Assembly (NCBI RefSeq): GCF_006864365.1
Contig: NZ_QHLJ01000008.1
Coordinates: 1 to 61,518, forward strand
DNA length: 61,518 nucleotides
Reading direction: 5' to 3'
From: Campylobacter sp. MIT 99-7217
Lineage (GTDB): Bacteria; Campylobacterota; Campylobacteria; Campylobacterales; Campylobacteraceae
Of this stretch, positions 24,403-33,631 are shown in pieces. The position numbers and the translations under genes were made by a program. The notes under the pieces were generated by a model. It was not told the origin of the DNA. It worked only from the letters and a program-made list of their open reading frames with translations, and made no database searches. The stretch's first letter is position 1; every line of letters starts with the position of its first letter.

Positions 24403-26948
24403 TAATAAAAAAATTTATAAAGATAAGTTCTGTTTTGAGCTGTTTTGCTTGTGGCTTGCATGCTGCTTCTTATACGAGTAATTTACCTGCAAGCGTTAGC
24501 ATAACAGGCACTCAAAGCGATACTATAACTGGGGAAAAAAGCAAGCCAAGCTATGATGTAACCACTGTTGGCTATGGGAATGTTAAGGGCTTTAGTATCA
24601 CGGGTCAAGCAGGGGGAAAATACAGCTTAAATTTTCAAGATAATACAAGCACTTGGTATTCAGGTGGTATTACCCTTGGTGCGAATTTAGAAGCCACAAT
24701 AAATGGCGTTCATGCCCTAGCCATAGACAAGGGCGGAATGACCATAAATGATGGTGCAAGCTTGACGGTTAATTCAAGTGGAAATACTATAAACACAAGT
24801 GGTACTGATTATGGTGGAGCTTCTAAGGTAAGATTTGCCGGAGGTTTAAACCTCAACTTAGGTGCAAATTCAAGAGCTGTATTTTCTAATATTTCTCAAA
24901 CAACAACGAGTTTCATTCATCAAGGCACTATCAATGTCGCACAAGGAGCAAATTTAACCATACAAGCAACTCTGATAAGATTGCAAGATGTAAATAATAA
25001 CAACGGCACGATAACCCTTACAGGCACACGCATACAAAATATAGGCAATCCGGTTGGCGGTAAAAATGGTATAGCAAATTTTGTTAATAACAATGGAAAT
25101 GTCATTATCAATGGCGATTTTGAAAATGGAGGACAGGCTATTAATGAGGGCGGAACTTTCAGTCCTTATGATCCTGGTTATGGAGGTGGTGCTGTTTTTA
25201 CGCTTAATGGTGGGAGCGTAACGATCAATGGTAAATTTATAGCAACGCATGGTGGAGACGCTGTTTCAGGTGGTGATCTTTGGGGTGCGCAAGTATCAGA
25301 TATAAACATTAATGGCGGAACACTCGATATAAAGGGCGAAATCACTAACAAAACAGGTTCAACTCTTAATGTAACAGGTGGAAATCTCATAGCCAGAAGT
25401 AATTTTATCAATACCTCAGGAGGAGTGATAAATATCTCAAAGGGTAAGGTTGAGGTTGCAGGAGAGACGAGAAATGACTCAGGATCAAGCTTTAATATCG
25501 CAGGTGGAACGATACAAACAAGTAATTTTGTTAATAATTCAACCCTAAATTTCTCAGCAGATTCAAATGGAAATATGGGACAAATCATTGGTAATTTAAG
25601 CAATAATGGTAGCGGCAAGGTCAATATAGATCTTACAAATGCTAAAACAGGAGAGATTCAACTTGTAACAGGAAGCATACAGGGCTTACAAGATGGAGTA
25701 AATTTAAATGTCAATACAGGGGCTTTTCTTGATACTAAATTTGATATAAATAGTGGAAAACTCACAAACAAAGTCGATCAAGGCAAGATTGATAAGATCG
25801 AAGGAGAGCTTACAGATAAAAATGATAAACAAGTTTTTAGCACACTCATGCAAGAATATCCGGGAGTTTTTAAAACTGAGGCTGAGGCAAAACAAGCCGT
25901 ACAAGATATAAAAACAGGAGTTAGCACAGGTCATATAAGTACCCCTTTGACGACTATGGATACGATGGTTAGTAATGCTAAACTTGAATCCTCAAGACAA
26001 ATTTTTAGTTCAAGAAATTCCGGCTTAGCAGATATATCAAAACTTAAAAAAGTATATCTAGCAAGTTTGAATGATGATGTTTTAAGACAGATCATAAGTA
26101 GGCAAACAAATCATTCTTTTAATCTTAATGTCGTTGGAATGGGTATAGCAGGTGCAAATAAGGGCTTTTTGGGCGGTTTTAACGCAAGTATGTTTTCAAG
26201 GGTTGAAAATCATGGCATAAGTTTTGGTGTAGGTTATGCTTATGGTAAAACGAAGCAAGATAGCTCTTATCATGAAACTGATAACTCAAGTCATAATTTT
26301 AGCCTAAGTTTGTATGATAAAATTTACATGCCTTTTGATGAGAATATGGAATTTGATCTTGGAGCTTATTGGGCTGGTTCTTTTATGGATATAAGTAGAA
26401 ACTTGCAAAATATCGGCAAAAGCTCAACGAAATCTAAATTTTTTCAATTAGGAGCTGAGGGGACTTTGGGTTATGTTTTTGAAAGTGGGCAATTTGCTAT
26501 TAAGCCTTACTTGGGACTTGGGCATGCTCTTCATTTTTTTGATCAATTTAGCGAACAAACAGGTTCTATAAGCTTGAGTGCAAATTCTCAAAATATCTAT
26601 ACCTTAAGTGCTTTGGCTGGATTTGAAAATCGCTTTTATCTCACTGATGAAAGTGCTGTAATGCTTACGCTTGGATATGAAAATTTAATGTTTGAAAGTA
26701 GAAAAAGGGCTATGCGTATGGGAGGTAACAGCAATCCACAAGGACGCAATATGTTTTTTAGCATGCCTTACAAACATAAGGCTTCTTTGGCTTTAGGCAC
26801 TGATTATTATTTCACTGAAGCTATGAGGATAGAAGTGGGCGGTTTTTACAAATACGCTTTTGGCACTAAAGGCGATGATGAGGTATCTAAGGACAAGCTT
26901 GATACACATTATTTTGGCGTAAATGCCTCTTTTATCTATAAATTTTAA
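24399..26948 (+). CDS. Autotransporter (type Va) with beta-helix passenger
   Basis: From a TTG start (GGGAT as ribosome binding site) the 849-residue product has a signal peptide (KKFIKISSVLSCFACGLHA). A passenger of about 30-440 follows, rich in Gly, Asn, Ser and Thr with repeated short strands such as GGTLDIKGEITNKTGSTLN, typical of a right-handed beta-helix. A charged linker (about 450-550) precedes a C-terminal beta-barrel (about 570-849) ending in aromatic Phe (ASFIYKF). Such proteins export their passenger to the cell surface, often as adhesins. Passenger function is unknown. The upstream T13 tract and overlapping leader frame hint at variable expression. Confidence 0.85.
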   Translation: MIIKKFIKISSVLSCFACGLHAASYTSNLPASVSITGTQSDTITGEKSKPSYDVTTVGYGNVKGFSITGQAGGKYSLNFQDNTSTWYSGGITLGANLEATINGVHALAIDKGGMTINDGASLTVNSSGNTINTSGTDYGGASKVRFAGGLNLNLGANSRAVFSNISQTTTSFIHQGTINVAQGANLTIQATLIRLQDVNNNNGTITLTGTRIQNIGNPVGGKNGIANFVNNNGNVIINGDFENGGQAINEGGTFSPYDPGYGGGAVFTLNGGSVTINGKFIATHGGDAVSGGDLWGAQVSDININGGTLDIKGEITNKTGSTLNVTGGNLIARSNFINTSGGVINISKGKVEVAGETRNDSGSSFNIAGGTIQTSNFVNNSTLNFSADSNGNMGQIIGNLSNNGSGKVNIDLTNAKTGEIQLVTGSIQGLQDGVNLNVNTGAFLDTKFDINSGKLTNKVDQGKIDKIEGELTDKNDKQVFSTLMQEYPGVFKTEAEAKQAVQDIKTGVSTGHISTPLTTMDTMVSNAKLESSRQIFSSRNSGLADISKLKKVYLASLNDDVLRQIISRQTNHSFNLNVVGMGIAGANKGFLGGFNASMFSRVENHGISFGVGYAYGKTKQDSSYHETDNSSHNFSLSLYDKIYMPFDENMEFDLGAYWAGSFMDISRNLQNIGKSSTKSKFFQLGAEGTLGYVFESGQFAIKPYLGLGHALHFFDQFSEQTGSISLSANSQNIYTLSALAGFENRFYLTDESAVMLTLGYENLMFESRKRAMRMGGNSNPQGRNMFFSMPYKHKASLALGTDYYFTEAMRIEVGGFYKYAFGTKGDDEVSKDKLDTHYFGVNASFIYKF

Positions 26949-26990
26949 TTCAAAGCAAAAAGACAAGAAGTGATCTAAGTGAGGGAAATT

Positions 26991-28064
26991 TTAAAGCTTA
27001 ACTATCCTTTCTCTCACATCAAAATAAATTTCACTCTTTGCACTTATTTCTATCCTGCCTTTTGGTAAGTTTTGACAGATAAAAACAGGGCTTAGATTGT
27101 ATGCACCAAGCATTTTAGCTCTAAGAGCGATTTCTTTTTCTATGCTTAAAGGCTTTTTTAAAAGCTCTTCAAAGTCTTTAAATTTATGCTTACACAGAGA
27201 ATTAAAATATTCAAAATCCCAAAAAATAAGCTCATCTTTATTGCTTTTTAGCTCAAATTTAAGCTCTTCGTTTTGAGAAAAGCGAGTATAGGCATTTTTA
27301 AAATGAGAATAAAATAAAACATGGCTTTGAAGAGCCTTTTTATCGACCTTAACAGAGGCATTAAAAAGGCGGTAGTTTAGAAATTTCTCCCTCTCTATCT
27401 TAAAGGCAATGCCTTTTTTTTCAAGCTCAATGACCCTTTTATAAAGCTTTGTTCTGGCCTCTATACTAGCTGGTAAAATTTGCTTATTCACAGGGCAAAT
27501 TAGCTCATCAATAAAGCTTTTATTTTGCTTTTGCTTAAAAAGCCCATATAAACAGCCACAATAATTTTGATGATAAAGCATATCCTTTTTGGCTAGCTCA
27601 AACTGCCTTTGTGTGCCTCCATTTTTCCTAAAATCAGGGGCTAAAAACTCTATTCCGTAAGGATCGCATTCCTTTTGTAAGGCCTTTTGAAGTTGCTCTA
27701 AATCCTTTTTAGGACTTGTTAAAAGGGTGGTTGTAAGCTTTTTTTCTCCTATTTTTACAGCAAATTCAACGCTTTTTTCCATTCTTTTATCAAAGCAAAT
27801 CTTGCATCTTGCACCCTTTTCAGGCTCATCTTCATAGCCTCTTACAGCCCTTAGCCAGCTTTCATAATCATATTCTCCTTTAAAAAGCTTGATTTTCAGC
27901 TTATCACAGCTTCTTTTCACATCTAAAAAGCGAAGCTCATGCTCGCTGTAAGGATGGATATTAGGATCATAAAAAAAGCCCACTATCCTTTCTTTAGGAT
28001 AAGCCTTTCTAAGCTCTTGGATAAAATAATGACTATCTACACTACAGCAAATATGAACTAGCAT
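26991..28064 (-). CDS. queH: Epoxyqueuosine reductase, QueH family (DUF208)
   Basis: QueH performs the last step of tRNA queuosine formation without cobalamin, using iron-sulfur and a metal site. The conserved cysteines are present: HICCSVDS at the N-terminus, CKICFDKRM, and YCGCLYGL. The N-terminal ~200 residues carry the catalytic domain, and a further ~155 C-terminal residues form an extension seen in epsilonproteobacterial versions. It overlaps bcp by 1 nt (same strand), so the two are probably co-transcribed. The homologue is Cj0272 (from memory). Confidence 0.85.
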   Translation of the reverse strand: MLVHICCSVDSHYFIQELRKAYPKERIVGFFYDPNIHPYSEHELRFLDVKRSCDKLKIKLFKGEYDYESWLRAVRGYEDEPEKGARCKICFDKRMEKSVEFAVKIGEKKLTTTLLTSPKKDLEQLQKALQKECDPYGIEFLAPDFRKNGGTQRQFELAKKDMLYHQNYCGCLYGLFKQKQNKSFIDELICPVNKQILPASIEARTKLYKRVIELEKKGIAFKIEREKFLNYRLFNASVKVDKKALQSHVLFYSHFKNAYTRFSQNEELKFELKSNKDELIFWDFEYFNSLCKHKFKDFEELLKKPLSIEKEIALRAKMLGAYNLSPVFICQNLPKGRIEISAKSEIYFDVRERIVKL

Positions 28065-28522
28065 TAAAGAGCCTCTAAGACCTTAGCAGCGTGATCCTTT
28101 GCCCTTACATTTTTATAAATTTGAGCTATTTTGCCCTCCTCATCTATGACAAAGGTTGAGCGGATTAGCCCCTCATATTCCTTGCCGTAGTTTTTTTTCA
28201 CGCCCCAAGCTCCATAAGCCTTGCAAACTTCTTTATCGCTATCACTTAATAAGATATGTTTAAGCTTAAATTTAGAGATAAATTTTTGATGAGAGATTGT
28301 GCTATCTGCACTTATGCCTATGATAACAGCATTTTTGCCCCCAAAGTCCTCATAAAGCTCGCTAAATTCGCAAGCCTCAGTAGTACAACCCGGAGTATCA
28401 TCCTTTGGATAAAAATAAAGTATGATTTTTTTACCCAAAAAGTCCTTCAAATTTACCTGAATGCCATCTTGATTTAAGAGGCTAAAGCTTGGAGCCTTAT
28501 CTCCTATTTGTAATTCCTTCAT
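28064..28522 (-). CDS. bcp: Thioredoxin-dependent peroxiredoxin, Bcp/PrxQ type
   Basis: A 152-residue cytoplasmic peroxidase: PKDDTPGCTTEACEF contains the peroxidatic Cys, with a second Cys 5 residues later (T-EAC), the PrxQ pattern. It reduces hydroperoxides using thioredoxin. The tautomerase gene lies 85 nt upstream and queH overlaps downstream. Confidence 0.95.
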   Translation of the reverse strand: MKELQIGDKAPSFSLLNQDGIQVNLKDFLGKKIILYFYPKDDTPGCTTEACEFSELYEDFGGKNAVIIGISADSTISHQKFISKFKLKHILLSDSDKEVCKAYGAWGVKKNYGKEYEGLIRSTFVIDEEGKIAQIYKNVRAKDHAAKVLEAL

Positions 28523-28607
28523 CTTTTTTCCTTTTTGATTTGTTTTTTAAATTCTTATAAAGCTTTTAAACACAGCATATTTAAGCCTTAGCAAGATAAA
28601 TTTAAAG

Positions 28608-28811
28608 CTATTTGCCCTCAGCCTTAATCGCTTCCACGCTTTTACCACCAAAGGCTATATCATAATCTTCTATATCCTCTATGACAACAACTATTCTTTC
28701 TTTATTTTTATTGTATTTATCGCTTAAAAGCCTTGTTATATCAGCCATAAGTTCAGCCTTTTGCTCCTTGCTTAAGGCTGGCTTTGCAAGTTTGATATTA
28801 ACTAGGGGCAT
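28608..28811 (-). CDS. 4-oxalocrotonate tautomerase-family protein
   Basis: The 67-residue protein starts MPLVNIKLAK, exposing the catalytic Pro after Met removal, and has the DKYNKNKERIVVVIEDI segment typical of the family. The physiological substrate in Campylobacter is unknown. The order tautomerase-bcp-queH matches Cj0270-Cj0271-Cj0272 (from memory). Confidence 0.9.
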   Translation of the reverse strand: MPLVNIKLAKPALSKEQKAELMADITRLLSDKYNKNKERIVVVIEDIEDYDIAFGGKSVEAIKAEGK

Positions 28812-28989
28812 TTTTTCTCCTTTTTTGAAAGCTTTAAATTTTGTATTGTATATTTTTATATGTTAAAAAGTGATAAATTTTGCTAATTATAGAGTATATT
28901 TAAAATATAATAATTAATATTAATTTTATTTTAATGAAATTTTAGATACTATTTATCCTGTTTATTAAATTCTTTGAAAGGATACAAAC

Positions 28990-29427
28990 ATGAAAAAAAT
29001 TCTTTTAGCTTTGTCATTTTTGATCTTTTTTGCTCTAAATGCTCAGGCAAAGGACATAGAGATTAAAATGCTCAACAAGGGTCAAGACGGCGTTATGGCT
29101 TTTGAGCCAGCTTTTGTGAAAGCTGAAGTGGGCGATAGTGTTACCTTTATCCCAACAGATAAGAGTCACGATGCGGTTAGTAGGCTTGTGCCAGAGGGAG
29201 CAAGTGCTTTTAAGGGCAAGATCAATGAAAAATTTACATACAAGCTTGAAAAAGAAGGTGTGTATGTTTATATTTGTACACCTCATCAAGCTATGAATAT
29301 GTCGGGTATTATTCAGGTTGGAAAGGCTGTAAATCTTGCGGAAGCTAATGCTGAGATTGATAAGATTGAAGCGAAATCAGCGATTAATAAGGGTCGTTTG
29401 AAAAAGGCTGCTCAAAATATCAAATGA
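28990..29427 (+). CDS. Pseudoazurin-like blue copper protein (periplasmic)
   Basis: The 145-residue precursor has a signal peptide (MKKILLALSFLIFFALNAQA). The mature cupredoxin has all four type 1 copper ligands: H60, C96, H99 and M104, with the C-x2-H-x4-M spacing of pseudoazurin. Pseudoazurins carry electrons from the cytochrome bc1 complex to nitrite or nitrous oxide reductase, or to peroxidases. The C-terminal ~30 residues form a charged helix (ANAEIDKIEAKSAINKGRL), also typical. It stands alone with its own terminator. No partner reductase is in the window. Confidence 0.9.
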   Translation: MKKILLALSFLIFFALNAQAKDIEIKMLNKGQDGVMAFEPAFVKAEVGDSVTFIPTDKSHDAVSRLVPEGASAFKGKINEKFTYKLEKEGVYVYICTPHQAMNMSGIIQVGKAVNLAEANAEIDKIEAKSAINKGRLKKAAQNIK

Positions 29428-29430
29428 AAA

Positions 29431-29457
29431 AAAGGCTTTGTTTTTTCAAAGCCTTTT
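29431..29457 (+). terminator. Intrinsic terminator of the pseudoazurin gene
   Basis: AAAGGCTTTG pairs with CAAAGCCTTT across a T6 loop; T's follow. Confidence 0.75.
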
Positions 29458-29527
29458 ATTGTGTGTATAAATTTTAAAAAATAAAATAGAATTTTTTATT
29501 TAAGTTATTTTTTAAATTTAAATTTGG

Positions 29528-29533
29528 TATAAT
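29528..29533 (+). promoter_or_regulatory. -10 box of the CorC/TlyC-like gene
   Basis: Exact TATAAT, 29 nt before the TTG start at 29563; ribosome binding site AAAGGAG. Confidence 0.6.
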
Positions 29534-29562
29534 GAGACATTTTATTTTTAAAGGAGTTTTCT

Positions 29563-30897
29563 TTGGACCCCAGCCAGAGTATAGCTACAACTGCATCTTT
29601 TGATGCGGGATATTCTACTATAATGATCTTAGTTGCCTTATTTTTCGTCTTTTTAAATGGTTTTTTTGTTTTGTCTGAATTTAGCATTGTTAAAGTGCGT
29701 CGTTCTAAGCTTGAAGAACTCGTCAAAGAGGGCAAACCCAATGCAAAAAGAGCTTTAGAAATTTCATCTTCTCTTGATACTTATCTTAGTGCATGTCAGC
29801 TTGGTATAACGCTTAGTTCTTTGGCACTTGGTTGGCTTGGAGAGCCTGCCATTGCAAGACTTTTGGTGCATTATTTTGAACCTTTGGGAGTTTCTACAAC
29901 ACTTGCTCATACTATAGCTTTTGTCATAGCCTTTACGCTAATAACACTTTTACATGTGGTTTTAGGAGAACTTGTACCAAAAAGTATGGCTATTGCCATG
30001 GCTGAAAAAACGGTGCTTTTTGTTGCAAAGCCCTTGCATTTGTTTTGGCTTCTTTTTTTACCTTGTATCAAAACCTTTGATTTTTTAGCAGCAAGTTCTT
30101 TAAAAATCATAGGCATTAAGCCCGCAAAAGATAGCGAGCTTACGCATAGCGAAGAAGAGATCAAGATCATTGCAAGTGAGAGCCAAAAAGGCGGAGTTTT
30201 AGATGAATTTGAAACAGAGATTATCCGCAATGCTGTTGATTTTTCTGATACTGTAGCAAAAGAGGTAATGAGTCCTAGAAAAGATATGATTTGTTTAAAT
30301 AAAAGTAAAAGTTATGAAGAAAATATGAAAATCGTTTGTGAAAGCAAGCATACTCGTTTTCCTTACATAGATGGCTCTAAAGATAATATTTTAGGAATGA
30401 TACATATCAGAGATTTGATGCAAAATGAATTAAGTGAAGAAAAAAAGCCCTTAGATGAATTTGTGCGTCCTATGTTTTTAGTGCCTGAAAGCGTTTCTAT
30501 CTCAAAAGTTCTTGTAAGAATGAACAAAGAAAGAAGCCACACCGCACTTGTCGTTGATGAGTATGGCGGAACGGCTGGCATTATCACCATGGAAGACATT
30601 ATGGAGGAAATTTTTGGCGACATTAAAGATGAACATGATGATACAGATGAGTATTATAAAAAGCTTGCCGATAATATCTATGAATTTAAAGGGCGTTGCG
30701 ATATAACAAGCGTTGAAGAGCTTTTAGATATCTCTTATGCTGAAAATTTAGAACAAGTTACCATAGGTGGTTATGTGTTTAATCTACTTGGTCGTTTGCC
30801 TGTTGTGGGCGATAGGGCTGAAGATGAGCTTTGTTACTATGAAGTAAAAAAAATGGACGGCAACAGCATAGATAAACTAAAGCTTGTTAAAAAATAG
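29563..30897 (+). CDS. CNNM/CBS-domain membrane protein (CorC/HlyC/TlyC family)
   Basis: The TTG start follows AAAGGAG closely. The 444-residue product has an N-terminal CNNM transmembrane domain (about 10-200, with LGITLSSLALGWLGEPAIA and HVVLGELVPKSMAI), a pair of CBS domains (about 215-345, including GMIHIRDLM and VVDEYGGTAGIITMEDI), and a C-terminal CorC_HlyC domain. Such proteins are linked to Mg2+ or Co2+ export; 'haemolysin' is a historical label. The C. jejuni relative is Cj0183 (from memory). Confidence 0.88.
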   Translation: MDPSQSIATTASFDAGYSTIMILVALFFVFLNGFFVLSEFSIVKVRRSKLEELVKEGKPNAKRALEISSSLDTYLSACQLGITLSSLALGWLGEPAIARLLVHYFEPLGVSTTLAHTIAFVIAFTLITLLHVVLGELVPKSMAIAMAEKTVLFVAKPLHLFWLLFLPCIKTFDFLAASSLKIIGIKPAKDSELTHSEEEIKIIASESQKGGVLDEFETEIIRNAVDFSDTVAKEVMSPRKDMICLNKSKSYEENMKIVCESKHTRFPYIDGSKDNILGMIHIRDLMQNELSEEKKPLDEFVRPMFLVPESVSISKVLVRMNKERSHTALVVDEYGGTAGIITMEDIMEEIFGDIKDEHDDTDEYYKKLADNIYEFKGRCDITSVEELLDISYAENLEQVTIGGYVFNLLGRLPVVGDRAEDELCYYEVKKMDGNSIDKLKLVKK

Positions 30898-30919
30898 GAC
30901 TTTCTCTAAAGTTTATTTA

Positions 30920-32782
30920 TTATTTTAGTATAGAAGAAATTTTTTGTTTCAAGCTTGTCGTATCAAGCCCTAAGCTAGCCTCAACCTCGCTTGTCGCACC
31001 ATGCGTGATGAACTCATCATCATATTCAAAGCTGATGATCTTTAAATTTAAGTCATGTTTTTGTAAAAAATCAGCCAGCAAAGAACCTATGCCACCGATT
31101 TTTGCACTATCACTAAAGATAAACCAAATTTTTGTTTTTTGTGCTAAATCCCTTAAAAGCACTTCATCTAAAGGCTTTGCAAAGATGAGATCAACTAAAT
31201 TTGCAAAGTCCTTTTTACCCTCTTTTTCAAACTCATCTAAAACAAGCTTTGCCCTGCCAACACCTTGTCCGTAGCCTAAAAAAGCAATTTTACTTTCATT
31301 TTGGATTAAAAACTGAGCCTTAGCAAAAGCGATTTTACAGGGGCTAAATTCTTTATCTAAAATAAAGCTTCCTCTAGGATAGCGAAAAGCAAGACAACCC
31401 TCGTGCGTATAAGCATACTGCATTATTTCTTTCATCATAAGCTCATCTCTTGGAGCTAAAAGGCTTAAATTAGGAATTGCTGCTAAAAAGCTAATGTCAA
31501 ATACTCCTTGGTGCGTCTCTCCATCCTCGCCCACAATCCCAGCTCTATCCATAGCAAAAACGACATTTAAATTCATAATAGCACAATCGTGAATTACTTG
31601 GTCATAAGCTCTTTGCAAAAAGGTGCTGTAAATTGCAATAAAAGGCTTAAAGCCCTCTTTTGCCATAGCCGCCATAGAAGTAACGGCGTGTTGCTCGGCA
31701 ATGCCTACATCAAAAAAACGCTCAGGATAAGCCTCAATCAAAGCATCAAGCCCTGTCCCACTAGGCATAGCAGCTGTTACACCTACTATATTTTCGTGCT
31801 TTTTGGCTAAATTTAGCAAATTCTCACAAAAAAGCTGGGTAGTGGTTTTTTTGTCCTCAGCTTTTTTTAAAGATTCTCCTGTTTGGATGTCAAAAGCTCC
31901 CACACCGTGCCATTTGGCTGTTTTGCCCTCAGCCATTTTATAGCCTTTGCCTTTTATGGTTTGAGCGTGGATGATACAAGGCTTTTGAAGTGCTTTAGCT
32001 TTTTTAAGCACACTGATAAGCTCGGCTAAATCATGCCCGTTGATAACGCCTATATATTCAAGTCCAAGCTCTTCAAAAAGCATACCAGGTGTTATCATCT
32101 TAAAGCTTTCCTCAAAGCGTTTTGCCATATAAGCAGCACTTTGGGGCAAATATTCTAAAAAATGCCCCACTTGTTTTTTAAATTTTTGATAAAAAGGCGT
32201 CGCCATAGTGCCTGAAAGATATTTTGAAATCGCACCTATGGGCTTTGAAATACTCATTTCATTATCATTTAAAATAATCACACACGGATATTTTCTATCC
32301 CCAAGCTCATTTAAAGCCTCATAAACCATGCCAGCACTCATAGCTCCATCGCCAATTAAAGCTACTGGGATTTTATTTTCTTTTCTTAAATTTATAGCTT
32401 TACAAACTCCCACAAGCAAGGATATAGAAGTGCTTGAATGCCCTGCTATGAAAAAATCGCCCTCGCTAGGCTTTGTGTATCCACTAAGTCCGCCAAATTT
32501 TCTTAAAGTGTCAAAATTTTTTTTATTTGTTAAAATTTTATGTGCGTAGGATTGATGAGAGACATCAAAGATAAAAGGAACTTCCTTTTCATCAAAAACG
32601 CAGTGCATAGCAAGAGTGAGTTCAACAGCACCTAAATTTGAGCTTAAATGTCCTCCGTTTTTGCTGACTACTTCAATGATTTTTTCTCTTAAATGAAAGG
32701 CAAGTTCTTCAAGCTCTTTAAGGCTTAAAGTGGATAAAAATTCGTGACTAAAATTTTGTTCTGCAAGAAGTGTTTTTGTCAT
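30920..32782 (-). CDS. dxs: 1-deoxy-D-xylulose-5-phosphate synthase
   Basis: Dxs joins pyruvate and glyceraldehyde-3-phosphate in the first step of the MEP isoprenoid pathway. The thiamine motif is GDGAMSAGMVYEALN with NDNEMSIS. Further markers are DVSHQSYAHKI near the N-terminus, DVGIAEQHAVT and DRAGIVGEDGETHQG. Length 620 is normal. It overlaps fliH by 4 nt, so it is the distal gene of the fliFGH operon, as in C. jejuni. Confidence 0.97.
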   Translation of the reverse strand: MTKTLLAEQNFSHEFLSTLSLKELEELAFHLREKIIEVVSKNGGHLSSNLGAVELTLAMHCVFDEKEVPFIFDVSHQSYAHKILTNKKNFDTLRKFGGLSGYTKPSEGDFFIAGHSSTSISLLVGVCKAINLRKENKIPVALIGDGAMSAGMVYEALNELGDRKYPCVIILNDNEMSISKPIGAISKYLSGTMATPFYQKFKKQVGHFLEYLPQSAAYMAKRFEESFKMITPGMLFEELGLEYIGVINGHDLAELISVLKKAKALQKPCIIHAQTIKGKGYKMAEGKTAKWHGVGAFDIQTGESLKKAEDKKTTTQLFCENLLNLAKKHENIVGVTAAMPSGTGLDALIEAYPERFFDVGIAEQHAVTSMAAMAKEGFKPFIAIYSTFLQRAYDQVIHDCAIMNLNVVFAMDRAGIVGEDGETHQGVFDISFLAAIPNLSLLAPRDELMMKEIMQYAYTHEGCLAFRYPRGSFILDKEFSPCKIAFAKAQFLIQNESKIAFLGYGQGVGRAKLVLDEFEKEGKKDFANLVDLIFAKPLDEVLLRDLAQKTKIWFIFSDSAKIGGIGSLLADFLQKHDLNLKIISFEYDDEFITHGATSEVEASLGLDTTSLKQKISSILK

Positions 32783-33624
32783 TTTATAATCATCTTTTGG
32801 ATTTTTGCAAGCCTTGAATTGAGATTTGCTTCTATATTTCCTGTATCGCTTAAAACAATCACGCTTCCTTTGCTAATCGCATCATCAAGGCTGATTTTAA
32901 GATGACTATCTTGCAGGTGTGATTTGATAAAATCATAATCCACAGGGCTAACCCTAATTTCTATATTTGAAGCATCTTTTAGCTCAGCCATAAGCTCTTT
33001 GCTTAAATTTAAGGCTATTTCTTTGGAATGATTTTCAAGTTCTTTAGAAATCACCTCTCTTGCGATTTCTACGGCGGTATTTGCAAGCTCTTGCTCGTTT
33101 TTACTGATAAAAACATCTAAATTTACACAAGCTTCATCAAGCTTGGCAATACTTTTTAGGTATTTATCCTTTAACTCAGCCATTTCTTTATCAAATTCAT
33201 TCTTAGCTTGATTGTAGCCTTCTTGTGTAAATTTTTCTTTTGCATTTTCAAGTTCTGTATTTAAGCGAGTGTCAAATTCTTTTTCTTTGCTTTCCATTTG
33301 CATTTGAAGTTTGATGATATTTCCTGACATTTCATCGGTTTTTTTAAGCAAATCCTCCACAAAATCAGATTGAAAAATATTTTTTTCTTGACTTACAAGC
33401 TCTTCATTTTGTTCGGTTTTTTCTTCTTCAGTTTGTGCGTTATCCTCTGTGATTTGTTTTGTATTTACATTTTCTGTAATGGGTGCTTGTTTTGGGGTTG
33501 AATTTAAGCTTTGAGCTGGTTTTTTCTCCTCAGTGCTAAACTCAGACATCACCTTAAAATGATAGCTATCAATCACATGTTCGCTTGAATTAAGATGAGA
33601 AATCACATTCGTATTTTTTGCCAT
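32779..33624 (-). CDS. fliH: Flagellar assembly protein FliH
   Basis: FliH binds the export ATPase FliI and links it to the C-ring. The 281-residue protein has a charged, low-complexity N-terminal third, a long coiled coil (about 90-190) and the conserved C-terminal segment EIAREVISKELENH followed by VSPVDYDFIKSHL. It lies 7 nt after fliG and overlaps dxs by 4 nt. Confidence 0.92.
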   Translation of the reverse strand: MAKNTNVISHLNSSEHVIDSYHFKVMSEFSTEEKKPAQSLNSTPKQAPITENVNTKQITEDNAQTEEEKTEQNEELVSQEKNIFQSDFVEDLLKKTDEMSGNIIKLQMQMESKEKEFDTRLNTELENAKEKFTQEGYNQAKNEFDKEMAELKDKYLKSIAKLDEACVNLDVFISKNEQELANTAVEIAREVISKELENHSKEIALNLSKELMAELKDASNIEIRVSPVDYDFIKSHLQDSHLKISLDDAISKGSVIVLSDTGNIEANLNSRLAKIQKMIIK

Positions 33625-33631
33625 TTTAGAC

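Noticed and set aside
24920-25624. Long minus-strand frames inside the autotransporter gene
   Set aside because: They mirror the repetitive passenger coding sequence and have no ribosome binding sites or recognisable domains.
29563-30897. Haemolysin function of the TlyC-like protein
   Set aside because: Domain content (CNNM, CBS, CorC_HlyC) fits ion transport; the haemolysin name is historical.
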